The notes below the pieces were generated by a model. The model worked only from the letters and a program-made list of their open reading frames with translations. It was not told where the DNA came from and did not search any database. The position numbers and the translations under genes are program-made. This document shows positions 52,896-62,433 of a stretch of 64,000 nucleotides of DNA, in pieces. Every line of letters starts with the position of its first letter. Positions within the stretch are counted from its first letter, which is position 1. The DNA comes from Flavobacteriales bacterium 33_180_T64 (GTDB lineage Bacteria; Bacteroidota; Bacteroidia; Flavobacteriales; Flavobacteriaceae): contig MAAQ01000013.1 in the NCBI GenBank assembly GCA_002162685.1, positions 124,001 to 188,000 on the forward strand. Reading direction: 5' to 3'.

Positions 52896-54863
52896 ATGAG
52901 AAAAATTACCCTTAATTTCCTATTAATGAGCTTTTTGTTGGGAGCATTTTCGCTTCATGCACAACAAGAAAAAAGCACTAATATGCCAGAACCAGTAAAT
53001 GGTTTTATTAGATGTGCTGCTGATGAATATAATAGTTCACTCTTAGCAAACAACCCTAGAATGATGGGAAGTGATGCTTATGAGCAATTATTGGCTCCAA
53101 AAATTGCTGCTGCAAAGGCACTAATGCAATCTAGCCCACAACGTGTTTTACAATTTACAATCCCTGTGGTTGTTCATGTAATCCATAATGGAGAAGCTAT
53201 TGGAACTGGTGCTAATATTTCTGATGCACAAGTGATCTCACAAATACAAGTTCTAAATGAAGATTTTAGACGTATAGTTGGTACAAGAGGATTTAATACA
53301 GATCCAAACGGAGCTGATATTGAAGTTGAATTCTGTTTAGCAAAACGTGATCCTAGTGGATGTATTACTAATGGTATTGACAGATTAGACATGTCTGCAG
53401 TAAGTACATCTTGGGGAGGATCTGAAGCAACGAGTAATACAAATACAATTTTAAAACCAACAACAACTTGGGATGCATCTCAATATATGAATATGTGGTC
53501 TGTGAATTTTTCTAATGGCACATTACTTGGGTTTGCTCAATTTCCTGGAGGACCAGCTAATACTGATGGCGTTGTTTCTAACTACACTTATTTTGGTAGT
53601 AACGATGCTGCTGGTGTATCAATTCCTGGTGCTTTTAACTTAGGAAGAACAATGACTCATGAAGTAGGTCACTACTTAGGACTATATCATACTTTCCAAG
53701 GCGGTTGTGCTGCTCCTGGTGATTTATGTGATGATACTCCTGCTGTTGATGCTCCAAACTTTGGTTGTCCAACAACACACCAGTCTTGTGGAACTTTAGA
53801 CATGGTAAGAAATTATATGGATTATACAGATGATGCCTGTATGAACGTATTTACTAATGATCAAAAAGCAAGAGTTATTGCTGTAATGAATACGCAACTA
53901 AATAGACCAAATACTGTAACTTCAAATGTATGTACACCTCTAGCAGATGTTAGTCAGGATGGTAGTATAAACATTATTAGTTTAACTGAAGGGTCTGCAT
54001 GTTCTGGAGAGTTAACACCTAGTGTTAGAATCCAAAATTTTGGAACTACAACCTTAACTTCTGCAACAATTTCTTATGATGTTGATGGAGGTACACCTAC
54101 TAACTATAACTGGACAGGAAGTTTAGCAACTAATGCTTTTGAAGATATAGATTTACCGGTATTTAATTCAGGTGGTGGTGCACATACATTTAACATCTCT
54201 GTATCTGCTCCTAACGGAACTTCAGATGAACGTGCTTGTAATGATACTGATGATATTGCTTTTACTGGTACAGATTCTTATGCCGAAACTACTGAAGTGA
54301 GGCTTACTATCACTCCTGATGATTACGGTACTGAAACTACTTGGTCATTTAGTGATGAAAATGGGGAATTATACGCTGGAGGACCTTATGCTAATAATGA
54401 CTCTACACCTATAAATCAAGTATTCCCAGTTGTTCCTGGTATGTGTTATACATTTACAATTAATGATGCATTTGGTGATGGTATTTGTTGTGCTTATGGA
54501 GTTGGATCTTATAACCTAAGAACAGATGATGATACAGTTATTTTCTCTGGTGGAGAATTTAGTGATGCTGAATCTACGCAAATATCAACTTTTGCACTTA
54601 GTGTAGATGATTTCTTTGCTAATAACAACCTATACCTTTACCCTAATCCAGCTGGTGATCAGTTAAACATTAAGCTAGACAACGCTAATGATTTACCTAC
54701 TAGCTATGAAATTGTAAATATTTTAGGGCAATCTATTACTAGAAATACTATTGAAACTAATGAAGATCTATCAATAAACACATCTTCATTAAGTAATGGA
54801 GCTTACTTTATTAGAATTACGAAAAATCGTTCTTCAGTGACAATACCTTTCATTAAAGAATAA
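52896..54863 (+). CDS. Secreted M43 (pappalysin-type) zinc metalloprotease with type IX sorting domain
   Basis: A 655-residue exported protease. The start is taken as the ATG at 52896, which gives a good signal peptide (MRKITLNFLLMSFLLGAFSL, cleaved after HAQ); a TTG 33 bp upstream in frame is less likely. The M43 domain (about 90-350) contains the extended zinc-binding motif HEVGHYLGLYH starting at His255 with the met-turn later in RNYMDYTDDACMNVF, and Cys pairs that fit cytophagalysin-like enzymes. A beta-sandwich region (about 360-560) follows. The C-terminus (about 580-655) is a Por secretion tail: YLYPNPAGDQLNIKLD, YEIVNILGQSI, LSNGAYFIRI. Substrate is not known. A terminator follows. 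Confidence 0.93.
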   Translation: MRKITLNFLLMSFLLGAFSLHAQQEKSTNMPEPVNGFIRCAADEYNSSLLANNPRMMGSDAYEQLLAPKIAAAKALMQSSPQRVLQFTIPVVVHVIHNGEAIGTGANISDAQVISQIQVLNEDFRRIVGTRGFNTDPNGADIEVEFCLAKRDPSGCITNGIDRLDMSAVSTSWGGSEATSNTNTILKPTTTWDASQYMNMWSVNFSNGTLLGFAQFPGGPANTDGVVSNYTYFGSNDAAGVSIPGAFNLGRTMTHEVGHYLGLYHTFQGGCAAPGDLCDDTPAVDAPNFGCPTTHQSCGTLDMVRNYMDYTDDACMNVFTNDQKARVIAVMNTQLNRPNTVTSNVCTPLADVSQDGSINIISLTEGSACSGELTPSVRIQNFGTTTLTSATISYDVDGGTPTNYNWTGSLATNAFEDIDLPVFNSGGGAHTFNISVSAPNGTSDERACNDTDDIAFTGTDSYAETTEVRLTITPDDYGTETTWSFSDENGELYAGGPYANNDSTPINQVFPVVPGMCYTFTINDAFGDGICCAYGVGSYNLRTDDDTVIFSGGEFSDAESTQISTFALSVDDFFANNNLYLYPNPAGDQLNIKLDNANDLPTSYEIVNILGQSITRNTIETNEDLSINTSSLSNGAYFIRITKNRSSVTIPFIKE

Positions 54864-54884
54864 TTCATATTTCTTAAAATATTA

Positions 54885-54917
54885 AAAAAGAGGGTTGATT
54901 TTTTCAACCCTCTTTTT
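54885..54917. terminator. Intrinsic terminator after M43 protease gene
   Basis: Perfect 14-bp stem AAAAAGAGGGTTGA / TCAACCCTCTTTTT with loop TTTTT. Confidence 0.93.
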
Positions 54918-54959
54918 ATTTACCTCCGATTATAACTATTTTTACCAAAAATCAGAGTA

Positions 54960-55889
54960 TTGAAATCTAACTCTTCAAATACAGAACCTGTAAAAGCTTC
55001 AGTAATTACCATAGGCACTTTTGATGGTGTACATATTGGGCATCAAAAAATTATTAAAAAGCTAGTTAAAGCAGGACAAAAGAAACACCTCAAATCGGTT
55101 GTTTTAACGTTTTTCCCTCACCCAAGAATGGTGCTTCAACCTGATTTCGAAATTAAGCTCTTACATACTATAAATGAACGTGAAAGCATATTGTCTAATT
55201 TTGGACTAGATGAACTAGTTATCAAAACATTTTCCAAAGAGTTTGCTAACTTATCAGCTCATGATTATGTAAAACAAATACTTGTTACCGAGCTAAATGC
55301 TAAGCATATTATAATAGGTTATGATCATCACTTTGGAAAAAACAGAACAGCTAACATAGACGATCTTAAAGCTTTTGGTAAAGAATTTGATTTTACTGTT
55401 GAGGAAATTTCGGCACAAGATATTAAAGACGTTGCAGTAAGCTCAACCAAAATAAGACAAGCACTCTTAGAAGGTAATATTAAAACAGCTAATTCATACT
55501 TAGGCTATCCTTACTTCTTAACTGGAAAAGTTATTAAAGGCAAAGGTATTGGCAAAACGATAGACTTTCCAACAGCAAATATTAATATCGAAGAATCATA
55601 TAAGCTAATCCCAAAAAATGGCGTTTATATTGTAAAATCAATTATTGAAAACAAACCTGTTTTTGGAATGATGAATATCGGTACAAATCCAACCTTTAAT
55701 GAAAAAAAACAGTCTATTGAAGTTAACTTTTTTGATATTGACACTAATCTTTATGATGAAATATTAAAAATTGAAATCTTACATCGCTTAAGAGACGAGC
55801 ATAAATTTGAGTCAATAAAACTCTTACAAGCACAACTTAAGGTTGATAAAACCAATGCCTTTGAATTTATTAGAACCTATAATGAATAA
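54960..55889 (+). CDS. ribF: Bifunctional riboflavin kinase / FAD synthetase
   Basis: Makes FMN from riboflavin and FAD from FMN. The 309-residue protein has the nucleotidyl-transferase N-terminal domain with ITIGTFDGVHIGHQKIIKKL (HIGH motif, about 17-36) and VSSTKIRQALLEGNIKTAN, and the C-terminal flavokinase domain with GKVIKGKGIGKTIDFPTAN and NGVYIV. The start is TTG, with the N-terminal MKSNSSNTEP extension typical of flavobacterial RibF; no better in-frame start is seen. The HTTM gene overlaps its end by 8 bp, so the two are coupled. Confidence 0.95.
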   Translation: MKSNSSNTEPVKASVITIGTFDGVHIGHQKIIKKLVKAGQKKHLKSVVLTFFPHPRMVLQPDFEIKLLHTINERESILSNFGLDELVIKTFSKEFANLSAHDYVKQILVTELNAKHIIIGYDHHFGKNRTANIDDLKAFGKEFDFTVEEISAQDIKDVAVSSTKIRQALLEGNIKTANSYLGYPYFLTGKVIKGKGIGKTIDFPTANINIEESYKLIPKNGVYIVKSIIENKPVFGMMNIGTNPTFNEKKQSIEVNFFDIDTNLYDEILKIEILHRLRDEHKFESIKLLQAQLKVDKTNAFEFIRTYNE

Positions 55890-57204
55890 ATTTTTATTTA
55901 AACATATAGATAATAGTTCGCTTATTGTTTTTAGAATATGCTTTGGTGCATTAATTTTTTTAGAAAGCTTTGGCGCAATACTCACTGGTTGGGTAAAGCG
56001 TACACTTATAGAACCACAATTTACTTTCAATTTTATAGGCTTCGATTGGCTTCAACCGCTTCCTGGTCAATGGATGTATGTATACTACTTCGTTATGGCA
56101 ATCTTCGGGTTTTTTGTCATGGTTGGATACAAGTACAGATTAAGTATGTTAAGCTTCACTTTACTTTGGGCTGCTACATATGCAATGCAAAAATCATCTT
56201 ACAATAATCATTACTACTTTTTAATGATTTTAAGTGCTATTATGGTGTTTTTACCTGCGCATAAATATGCATCTATTGATGCGAAACAAAATCCAAATAT
56301 CAAGAGTTTATCTATGCCTAATTGGTGTCGTTGGATTTTCATCATACAACTATTTATTTTATACACATACGCATCAATAGCGAAAACATATCCAGACTGG
56401 TTAGACACAACGGTAGCTGAACTCTTAATGAAAAGCAAAAAACATTATGTTCTAGTAGGTGACCTACTTCAGCAAAAGGTTGTGCACTATTTTGTAGCTT
56501 ATGGAGGCATCCTATTTGACGGACTCATAATCCCACTGCTCTTGTGGAAACCAACCCGAAAAATAGCATTCTTTGCATCTATCTTTTTCCACTTATTCAA
56601 CTCATTTATTTTTCAAGTTGGAATTTTCCCCTATTTATCATTGTCATTTGCACTTTTCTTTTTCGAACCAAAAGTAATCCAGAAGCTATTTTTAAAACGA
56701 AAACCAATATATTCTAAAGAACAAATAGTTCTACCTAACTATACTAATCTATTTAAAACTGTATTTGTTCTCTATTTTATAGTTCAAATCATACTTCCAT
56801 TACGACATCATTTCATAAAAGATAATGTATTATGGACAGAAGAAGGTCATAGACTATCTTGGAGAATGATGCTACGCTCAAAAAGCGGGAACACGAGTTA
56901 TAGAGTTATTGATAAAGCTACAAAAAAAGTTATCCAAATAAATCTCAATGATTTCCTCACTAAGAAACAAATTCGTAGTGCAAGTTCTAAACCAGATGTT
57001 ATGTGGCAATTTTCTAAACGCCTTAAACGTATTTATACCGAAAAAGGTATGGATGTTGAAGTCCATATAAGATCTTACATTAGCATTAACGGAAGACAAA
57101 GTCGACGCTTTATAGATCCAAATATTGATATTGCAAGTGTTAAATGGAGTCATTTTAAGCATCATGATTGGATTTTACCCTCAAATCTAGATGAGAATAA
57201 CTGA
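55882..57204 (+). CDS. HTTM / vitamin K-dependent gamma-carboxylase-like membrane protein
   Basis: A 440-residue protein with about six to eight helices in the first ~300 residues (e.g. LIVFRICFGALIFLESFGAI, YVYYFVMAIFGFFVMVGYKY, HYYFLMILSAIMVFLPAH, WCRWIFIIQLFILYTYASIA) and a hydrophilic C-terminal domain. The pattern FFHLFNSFIFQVGIFPYLSL is the conserved heart of the HTTM domain of vitamin K-dependent gamma-carboxylases. Bacterial members occur in marine bacteria; their substrates are not known. The start at 55882 (ATGAATAA with the ribF stop) gives the natural beginning MNKFLFKHIDNSSL; a longer reading would lie inside ribF. Confidence 0.82.
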   Translation: MNKFLFKHIDNSSLIVFRICFGALIFLESFGAILTGWVKRTLIEPQFTFNFIGFDWLQPLPGQWMYVYYFVMAIFGFFVMVGYKYRLSMLSFTLLWAATYAMQKSSYNNHYYFLMILSAIMVFLPAHKYASIDAKQNPNIKSLSMPNWCRWIFIIQLFILYTYASIAKTYPDWLDTTVAELLMKSKKHYVLVGDLLQQKVVHYFVAYGGILFDGLIIPLLLWKPTRKIAFFASIFFHLFNSFIFQVGIFPYLSLSFALFFFEPKVIQKLFLKRKPIYSKEQIVLPNYTNLFKTVFVLYFIVQIILPLRHHFIKDNVLWTEEGHRLSWRMMLRSKSGNTSYRVIDKATKKVIQINLNDFLTKKQIRSASSKPDVMWQFSKRLKRIYTEKGMDVEVHIRSYISINGRQSRRFIDPNIDIASVKWSHFKHHDWILPSNLDENN

Positions 57205-57281
57205 CAATTCATTAAATTTGGCGTTTTAAAAAACATAGCCATCGTTGAGAGACCTTGACATATTTAATCTAAAAGAATACC

Positions 57282-58556
57282 ATGTTACAAGTTGCTTTTA
57301 TTAGAGAACACAAAGAAGATGTTATTAAACGTTTAACAAAGCGAAATATTGATGCATCTCAAATGATAGAAGAAGTAATTACACTTGATGAAGAGCGTAG
57401 ACAGCTTCAAACTCAACTTGATAATACACTTGCTGAATCCAATAGTATTTCAAAAGAAATTGGTGCGCTTTATAAATCTGGGAAAGCTTCTGAAGCTAAT
57501 GTATTAAAAGAAAAAACAACACAGCTTAAAGACGATTCTAAAACATTAAACGAACAGCTTAATGACAAAGAAGAAGCCTTAAATAATTTACTGTATAAAA
57601 TACCAAATGTTCCTCATATATCTGTCCCTACAGGTAATACAGACGAGGATAATGAAGAGGTTTTTAGAGAAGGAGCTATTCCAACACTTCACCCTAACGC
57701 AAAACCGCATTGGGAATTAGTAAAAGAATATGATATCATTGATTTTGAACTTGGTACTAAAATTGCCGGAGCTGGCTTTCCTGTCTATAAAGGCAAAGGT
57801 GCAAAATTACAACGTGCATTAATTGCTTATTTTTTAGATAAAAACACAGCAGCAGGCTATAATGAAGTTCAAGTTCCTCACTTAGTTAATGAAGCCTCTG
57901 CACTTGGAACAGGGCAATTACCAGATAAAGATGGTCAAATGTACCATGCTGCTAATGTTGACCCTAGCCTATATTTAATTCCTACTGGAGAAGTTCCTGC
58001 AACAAATATCTATAGAGGTGATTTATTAACCAATACTCAACTACCACAAGCTCTTACCACATATACACCATGCTTTCGTGTAGAAGCAGGTAGTTATGGT
58101 GCTCATGTAAGAGGTTTAAATCGTTTACATCAATTTGATAAAGTTGAAATTTTACGCGTTGAACATCCTGACCGCTCATATACTGCTTTAGATGAAATGG
58201 TAAATCACATTAAAGGAATTCTTCAAGAGTTAAAATTACCATATAGAATTTTACGTTTATGTGGAGGTGATTTAGGATTCACTTCTGCGCTAACCTATGA
58301 TTTTGAAGTGTTTTCAACAGCACAAGATCGCTGGTTAGAAATATCAAGTGTTTCTAATTTTGAAACATTTCAAGCAAATCGCCTAAAATTACGTTTTAAA
58401 AATCAAGATGGTAAAATACAATTATGCCATACACTTAACGGTAGTTCTTTAGCATTACCGAGAGTTTTGGCTGGTATTTTAGAAAACTATCAAACCGAAG
58501 ATGGCATTCAAATTCCAGAAGTTTTAATCCCATATACAGGATTTAATAAAATTTAA
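57282..58556 (+). CDS. serS: Seryl-tRNA synthetase
   Basis: Class II synthetase that charges tRNA-Ser (and tRNA-Sec where present). Its 424 residues show the long antiparallel coiled coil at the N-terminus (about 28-100, binds the tRNA long arm) and the catalytic core with motif 1-2 region PTGEVPATNIYRGDLL, TPCFRVEAGSYGAHVRGLNR and HQFDKVEIL, and motif 3 LEISSVSNFETFQANRLKLR, with NGSSLALPRVLAGILENYQ at the end. The gene is followed by a terminator, so it ends a transcript. Confidence 0.98.
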   Translation: MLQVAFIREHKEDVIKRLTKRNIDASQMIEEVITLDEERRQLQTQLDNTLAESNSISKEIGALYKSGKASEANVLKEKTTQLKDDSKTLNEQLNDKEEALNNLLYKIPNVPHISVPTGNTDEDNEEVFREGAIPTLHPNAKPHWELVKEYDIIDFELGTKIAGAGFPVYKGKGAKLQRALIAYFLDKNTAAGYNEVQVPHLVNEASALGTGQLPDKDGQMYHAANVDPSLYLIPTGEVPATNIYRGDLLTNTQLPQALTTYTPCFRVEAGSYGAHVRGLNRLHQFDKVEILRVEHPDRSYTALDEMVNHIKGILQELKLPYRILRLCGGDLGFTSALTYDFEVFSTAQDRWLEISSVSNFETFQANRLKLRFKNQDGKIQLCHTLNGSSLALPRVLAGILENYQTEDGIQIPEVLIPYTGFNKI

Positions 58557-58587
58557 TTTGTAAGAATTTTACTTATATTTATCGTTT

Positions 58588-58633
58588 AAATGCTAAAAAA
58601 TAACGTTATTCAACGATTTTTTAGCATTTTTCT
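58588..58633 (+). terminator. Terminator after serS
   Basis: Stem AAATGCTAAAAAAT / ATTTTTTAGCATTT (58588-58601 and 58616-58629) with an inner CGTT / AACG pairing, followed by a short T run. Confidence 0.8.
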
Positions 58634-58692
58634 TTGTTTTATAAATAATAATGATGAAGTTAGTATACCCAATAAGAACTAACCTACTTATT

Positions 58693-58761
58693 ATGAAAAA
58701 CATCAAACGCCTCGTCTTATTAGCAACATTAATTGTTATAGCAAGTAAAGTCTTTTTTTAA
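58693..58761 (+). CDS. Candidate 22-residue hydrophobic peptide gene
   Basis: ATG to TAA encoding 22 residues, beginning MKNIKRL, with a hydrophobic run LVLLATLIVIA and ending SKVFF. The basic start and single short helix resemble a small membrane peptide or an isolated signal sequence. A -7-like octamer TTTCTTTG (58629-58636) lies upstream, and a strong terminator lies about 90 bp downstream, so a transcript of about 240 nt could carry it. No homology can be assessed by eye. Confidence 0.35.
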   Translation: MKNIKRLVLLATLIVIASKVFF

Positions 58762-58852
58762 CAGACAAGACACTATATACAACTTTAAAAGCCATTGCAG
58801 AATAACTGAATCATTTGAAAAAACTGATTAATAGCACATTTATTTTGTTGGT

Positions 58853-58882
58853 AATGCCTAAACTCTCGTTTAGGCATTTTTT
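58853..58882 (+). terminator. Intrinsic terminator in the serS-TPR gap
   Basis: Stem AATGCCTAAA / TTTAGGCATT with loop CTCTCG and eight or more T. No annotated plus-strand gene ends here other than the candidate 22-residue peptide. Confidence 0.9.
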
Positions 58883-58962
58883 TTCCACTTCATAGAATTA
58901 ATTATAAAAACATTCACAATATCTAGTAATCGCATTTGTTATATTTACATAAATTATTGAAT

Positions 58963-60738
58963 ATGAATCGCTTTTTAATTTTACTAACCTTCTTTAGTTC
59001 TGGACTACTATTTTCACAAAGTGAACAATTAGCCGAGGACTATTTTAATCGTGGTGAATTTGAAAAGGCTCTTCATTCATACCAAAAATTAAACGAGAAT
59101 AAAAAAAGCTCAAAATATATCTATAAAATTATTGAAACACTTCAACAATTAGAACGTTATGATGACGCTCAAGCGGTCATTGAGCAACGTATGAAAGAAA
59201 TAAACTATCCAGCACTTTTAGTAGAGTTAGGTTATAATTACCAACTTAAAGACAGTATAAATCTGGCAAATAAGTACTATAAGGACGCCTTGTTAAAAGT
59301 TGAAGAAAAACCTAGTTATACTTACGGAATTGCCAAAAAATTTGAAGATCATTCCCTTTTAGAAGAAGCGCTTCAAGCTTATAAAAAAGGAATGGAACTT
59401 AATCCAGATTTCAATTTCAATATGCAAATGGCTCGCATTTATGGAGAGCAAGGAAATATAGAATTACTCTTTTCAAATTACATAGATTATATTGAAAAGA
59501 AACCCAGCTTTCTTAGTAATGCTAAACGAGCATTTAGTGATTTCGTTTCAGAGAATAAAAACAATGAAAACAACCTTATTCTAAGAAAATTGCTACTCAA
59601 AAAATTGCAATCTAACCCAGACCCTTTTTGGTATGATTTATTAAGTTGGTTATATATTCAGCAAAAAGAATACAATAAAGCATTTACTCAAGAAAAAGCA
59701 TTATATCGCAGAAACCAGGAAAGCCTTAGCAGAATTTTAGATTTAGCATTAACAACGGTTAAAGAAAAAGAAAATGATATTGCAAATTCTATTTTTGAGT
59801 TTATATTAAACAATTCACAAGACATAGAAACGAAACTTACAGCACATCAATATATGCTAGACATTGAGATTGAAAATGCAGATAAAAAACAACTTGAAAT
59901 AATTGACAAAAAGTTCAATAACCTATTTACTCAATATGGTAAGTACGAACAAACCATTGCGTTGCAAATTGCCTATGGAAATTTTCTTGCTTTTAATAAA
60001 CACCAACCAAAAGCAGCTAGTGAGTTCTTAAAAAAGAGTTTAGGTTTGCAGCTCTCTACATTTCAAGAAGCCACAGTAAAATTAAAATTAGGAGACATAT
60101 TAGTACTTCAAGAACGGTTTAATGAGGCTTTAATTTACTATTCTCAAATTCAAATAAATTTAAAAAATAGTACCATTTCGCAAAACGCACGTTTTAAAGT
60201 GGCAAAAACAAGTTACTATAAAGGTGATTTTGAATGGGCAGAATCACAATTAAAAATATTAAAATCTTCAACATCGCAACTAATTGCTAACGATGCTTTA
60301 GAATTAAAACTACTTATTTCAGATAATAAAGATGAAGACTCTTTGCAAACCGCTTTAAAATTATATTCGAAAGCAGATTTAATGTCCTTTCAAAACAAGA
60401 ACGAAGAAGCCATTTCTCTTTTAGAGAAAATCTTAGTAGAGCACAAAGGGGAAACCATTGAAGATCAAGCTTTGTTTATGCAAGCAAAACTATTTGAAAA
60501 AACAAAACAAATTGACAAAGCAGTAGCGAGTTACGAATATATTATCGCCAATTATAGAGATGAAATTCTAGCAGATGATGCCTTATATTTCTTAGCTGAA
60601 TTATACCAAAACAAACTAGCACAACCCGAAAAGGCAAAAGTACTCTACGAGAGTATCATTTTTAATCATGAAGACAGTATCTACTTCATAGAAGCGAGGA
60701 AACGCTTTAGAATGTTACGTGGTGATGTGATAAATTAA
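58963..60738 (+). CDS. Exported tetratricopeptide-repeat protein
   Basis: A 591-residue protein with a signal peptide (MNRFLILLTFFSSGLLFSQ) and TPR-like helices throughout, for example QLAEDYFNRGEFEKALHSYQ near the N-terminus, FAKAxxx-type pairs in the middle, and VASYEYIIANYRDEILADDA, LYFLAELYQNKLAQPEKAKV near the end. The C-terminal repeats resemble those of YbgF/BamD-like outer-membrane assembly proteins, but no specific family is certain. The ATG at 58963 is chosen because it starts the signal peptide; an upstream in-frame ATG adds 9 residues. Function unknown, likely a protein scaffold in the periplasm. Confidence 0.8.
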   Translation: MNRFLILLTFFSSGLLFSQSEQLAEDYFNRGEFEKALHSYQKLNENKKSSKYIYKIIETLQQLERYDDAQAVIEQRMKEINYPALLVELGYNYQLKDSINLANKYYKDALLKVEEKPSYTYGIAKKFEDHSLLEEALQAYKKGMELNPDFNFNMQMARIYGEQGNIELLFSNYIDYIEKKPSFLSNAKRAFSDFVSENKNNENNLILRKLLLKKLQSNPDPFWYDLLSWLYIQQKEYNKAFTQEKALYRRNQESLSRILDLALTTVKEKENDIANSIFEFILNNSQDIETKLTAHQYMLDIEIENADKKQLEIIDKKFNNLFTQYGKYEQTIALQIAYGNFLAFNKHQPKAASEFLKKSLGLQLSTFQEATVKLKLGDILVLQERFNEALIYYSQIQINLKNSTISQNARFKVAKTSYYKGDFEWAESQLKILKSSTSQLIANDALELKLLISDNKDEDSLQTALKLYSKADLMSFQNKNEEAISLLEKILVEHKGETIEDQALFMQAKLFEKTKQIDKAVASYEYIIANYRDEILADDALYFLAELYQNKLAQPEKAKVLYESIIFNHEDSIYFIEARKRFRMLRGDVIN

Positions 60739-60749
60739 AATCAGAGAAG

Positions 60750-61262
60750 ATGATTATAGCCGAAACTTCCAGACTCTTAATCTCCAAAATCTCAGTAGAC
60801 GATGCACCTTTCATTCTAGAATTAATGAATTCGCCGCATTGGATTAAATACATTGGAGATCGCAATGTAACAACTCTTGAACAAGCAGCGACTTACATAA
60901 CAAACAACCAACTTAAAAGCTATGAAACCTACGGGTTTGGGTTTTACAAAGTTCAAGTAAAAAGCGAAAAATTAAAATCTATTGGTTTTTTCGGATTAAT
61001 AAAACGGGATGAACTTGAGCATGCAGATATTGGGTTTTCACTACTTCCAGAACACGAAGGAAAAGGCTATGGTTTTGAAGCTGCTACCGAAATTATGAAA
61101 CTCGCCAAAAACACCTTCGATATTAAAATACTCTATGCTATTACTATTCCAGAAAACAAACCATCCATTCATCTTTTGGAAAAATTAGGCTTATCTTACC
61201 AAAAAAGAGTAAAACCTTTTGATGACAACGAAGAACTTCTGTTATTTGCAAAAGATTTATAA
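60750..61262 (+). CDS. GNAT-family N-acetyltransferase (RimJ/RimL type)
   Basis: A 170-residue acetyltransferase. The N-terminal pattern TSRLLISKISVDDAPFILEL is of the RimJ/RimL group (Acetyltransf_3). The acetyl-CoA motif A is LLPEHEGKGYGFEAATEIMK (about 111-130: the Q/RxxGxG/A loop as HEGKGYG), and the late IPENKPSIHLLEKLGLSYQK is characteristic. It acts on amino groups of proteins or small molecules; substrate is unknown. It lies 11 bp after the TPR gene and may share its transcript. Confidence 0.9.
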   Translation: MIIAETSRLLISKISVDDAPFILELMNSPHWIKYIGDRNVTTLEQAATYITNNQLKSYETYGFGFYKVQVKSEKLKSIGFFGLIKRDELEHADIGFSLLPEHEGKGYGFEAATEIMKLAKNTFDIKILYAITIPENKPSIHLLEKLGLSYQKRVKPFDDNEELLLFAKDL

Positions 61263-61302
61263 AATATAGCCCTTTTTGTATCACACAAAATCTTTAAATA
61301 AA

Positions 61303-61626
61303 ATGTACATATATAACGTAACTATTAATGTTGATGATACCATTCATGATGAGTGGTTACTTTGGATGAGAGCACATATTCCTCAAGTATTAGCAACTGG
61401 AAAATTTGAAAAAGCGACCTTGACTAAGGTTTTAGTTGAAGATGACATAGAAGGCCAAACTTACTCTATTCAATACCGCTCATACTCAAGAGAAGCATTA
61501 GACGCCTACTATAAAGAAGATGCTGAAAGATTAAGAGCAGAAGGTTTAAAAAAGTTTGCAGATAAAATGCTAGCCTTTAGAACCGAACTTCAAATTGTAG
61601 ACGAATACAACGTAAAATTTAAATAA
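61303..61626 (+). CDS. DUF4286 family protein
   Basis: A 107-residue protein beginning [20 protein letters not shown], the hallmark of the DUF4286 family of Bacteroidota, with [20 protein letters not shown] and [20 protein letters not shown]. It looks like a ferredoxin-fold dimer (similar to antibiotic-biosynthesis monooxygenase-type small proteins), but no activity is known. The start is the ATG at 61303; a TTG 27 bp upstream would add nine atypical residues. The rsmA start follows its stop by 1 bp. Confidence 0.9.
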   Translation: MYIYNVTINVDDTIHDEWLLWMRAHIPQVLATGKFEKATLTKVLVEDDIEGQTYSIQYRSYSREALDAYYKEDAERLRAEGLKKFADKMLAFRTELQIVDEYNVKFK

Positions 61627-61627
61627 C

Positions 61628-62416
61628 GTGGCAAACAACCATCAAGTTAAAGCAAAAAAATATTTAGGTCAACATTTCTTGACAGACGAATCTGTAGCTC
61701 AAAACATAGCAGACACCTTAGATTTAAAAGGGTACAAGCATGTCCTTGAAATTGGACCAGGAATGGGTGTTTTAACTAAATACTTACTTGAAAAACCTAT
61801 TAAAACTCACGTTATAGAAATCGATACAGAATCGGTTGATTATCTAAAAGCAAACTATCTCAACTTAGCTGATCGTATATATGAATACGACTTTTTAAAA
61901 TACGATTTGACCGAGATATTTAATGATGAACCTTTTGCTATTATAGGCAATTTCCCCTATAATATTTCAACTCAAATTGTTTTTAAAACCTTAGACATGC
62001 GTGAACAAATTCCTGAGTTTTCTGGAATGTTCCAAAAAGAAGTCGCTAAACGAATTTGTTCTAAAGAAGGCTCTAAAGTCTATGGAATTCTTTCAGTTTT
62101 AACACAAGCATTCTACGAAGCTGAGTATTTGTTTACAGTACCACCAACAGTGTTTAATCCGCCACCAAAAATAGATTCTGGTGTTTTACGACTTAAAAGG
62201 AAAGAGAACTTCACACTTCCTTGTAATGAAAAATTATTTTTTAGAGTGGTAAAAACAGCATTTCAACAACGCAGAAAGACCTTACGAAACAGTTTAAAAA
62301 CCTTCAATCTTTCAGATAATTTAAAAGCAAATGTTATATTTGACAAACGTCCAGAACAACTGAGTGTAGATTCTTTTATAGAACTTACACAATACATTGA
62401 AAATGACGATGCTTAA
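61628..62416 (+). CDS. rsmA: 16S rRNA (adenine-1518/1519 N6)-dimethyltransferase
   Basis: Dimethylates two adjacent adenines in the 3' hairpin of 16S rRNA during 30S maturation (KsgA family). The 262-residue enzyme has the family start [20 protein letters not shown], motif [19 protein letters not shown], the acidic [18 protein letters not shown], and the NxPY-type catalytic motif [15 protein letters not shown]. The C-terminal helical domain holds [18 protein letters not shown]. Start is GTG; the gene directly follows the DUF4286 gene (1-bp gap), which is a frequent pairing in Bacteroidota. Confidence 0.97.
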   Translation: MANNHQVKAKKYLGQHFLTDESVAQNIADTLDLKGYKHVLEIGPGMGVLTKYLLEKPIKTHVIEIDTESVDYLKANYLNLADRIYEYDFLKYDLTEIFNDEPFAIIGNFPYNISTQIVFKTLDMREQIPEFSGMFQKEVAKRICSKEGSKVYGILSVLTQAFYEAEYLFTVPPTVFNPPPKIDSGVLRLKRKENFTLPCNEKLFFRVVKTAFQQRRKTLRNSLKTFNLSDNLKANVIFDKRPEQLSVDSFIELTQYIENDDA

Positions 62417-62433
62417 TAGCAAAACCTTCAAGT

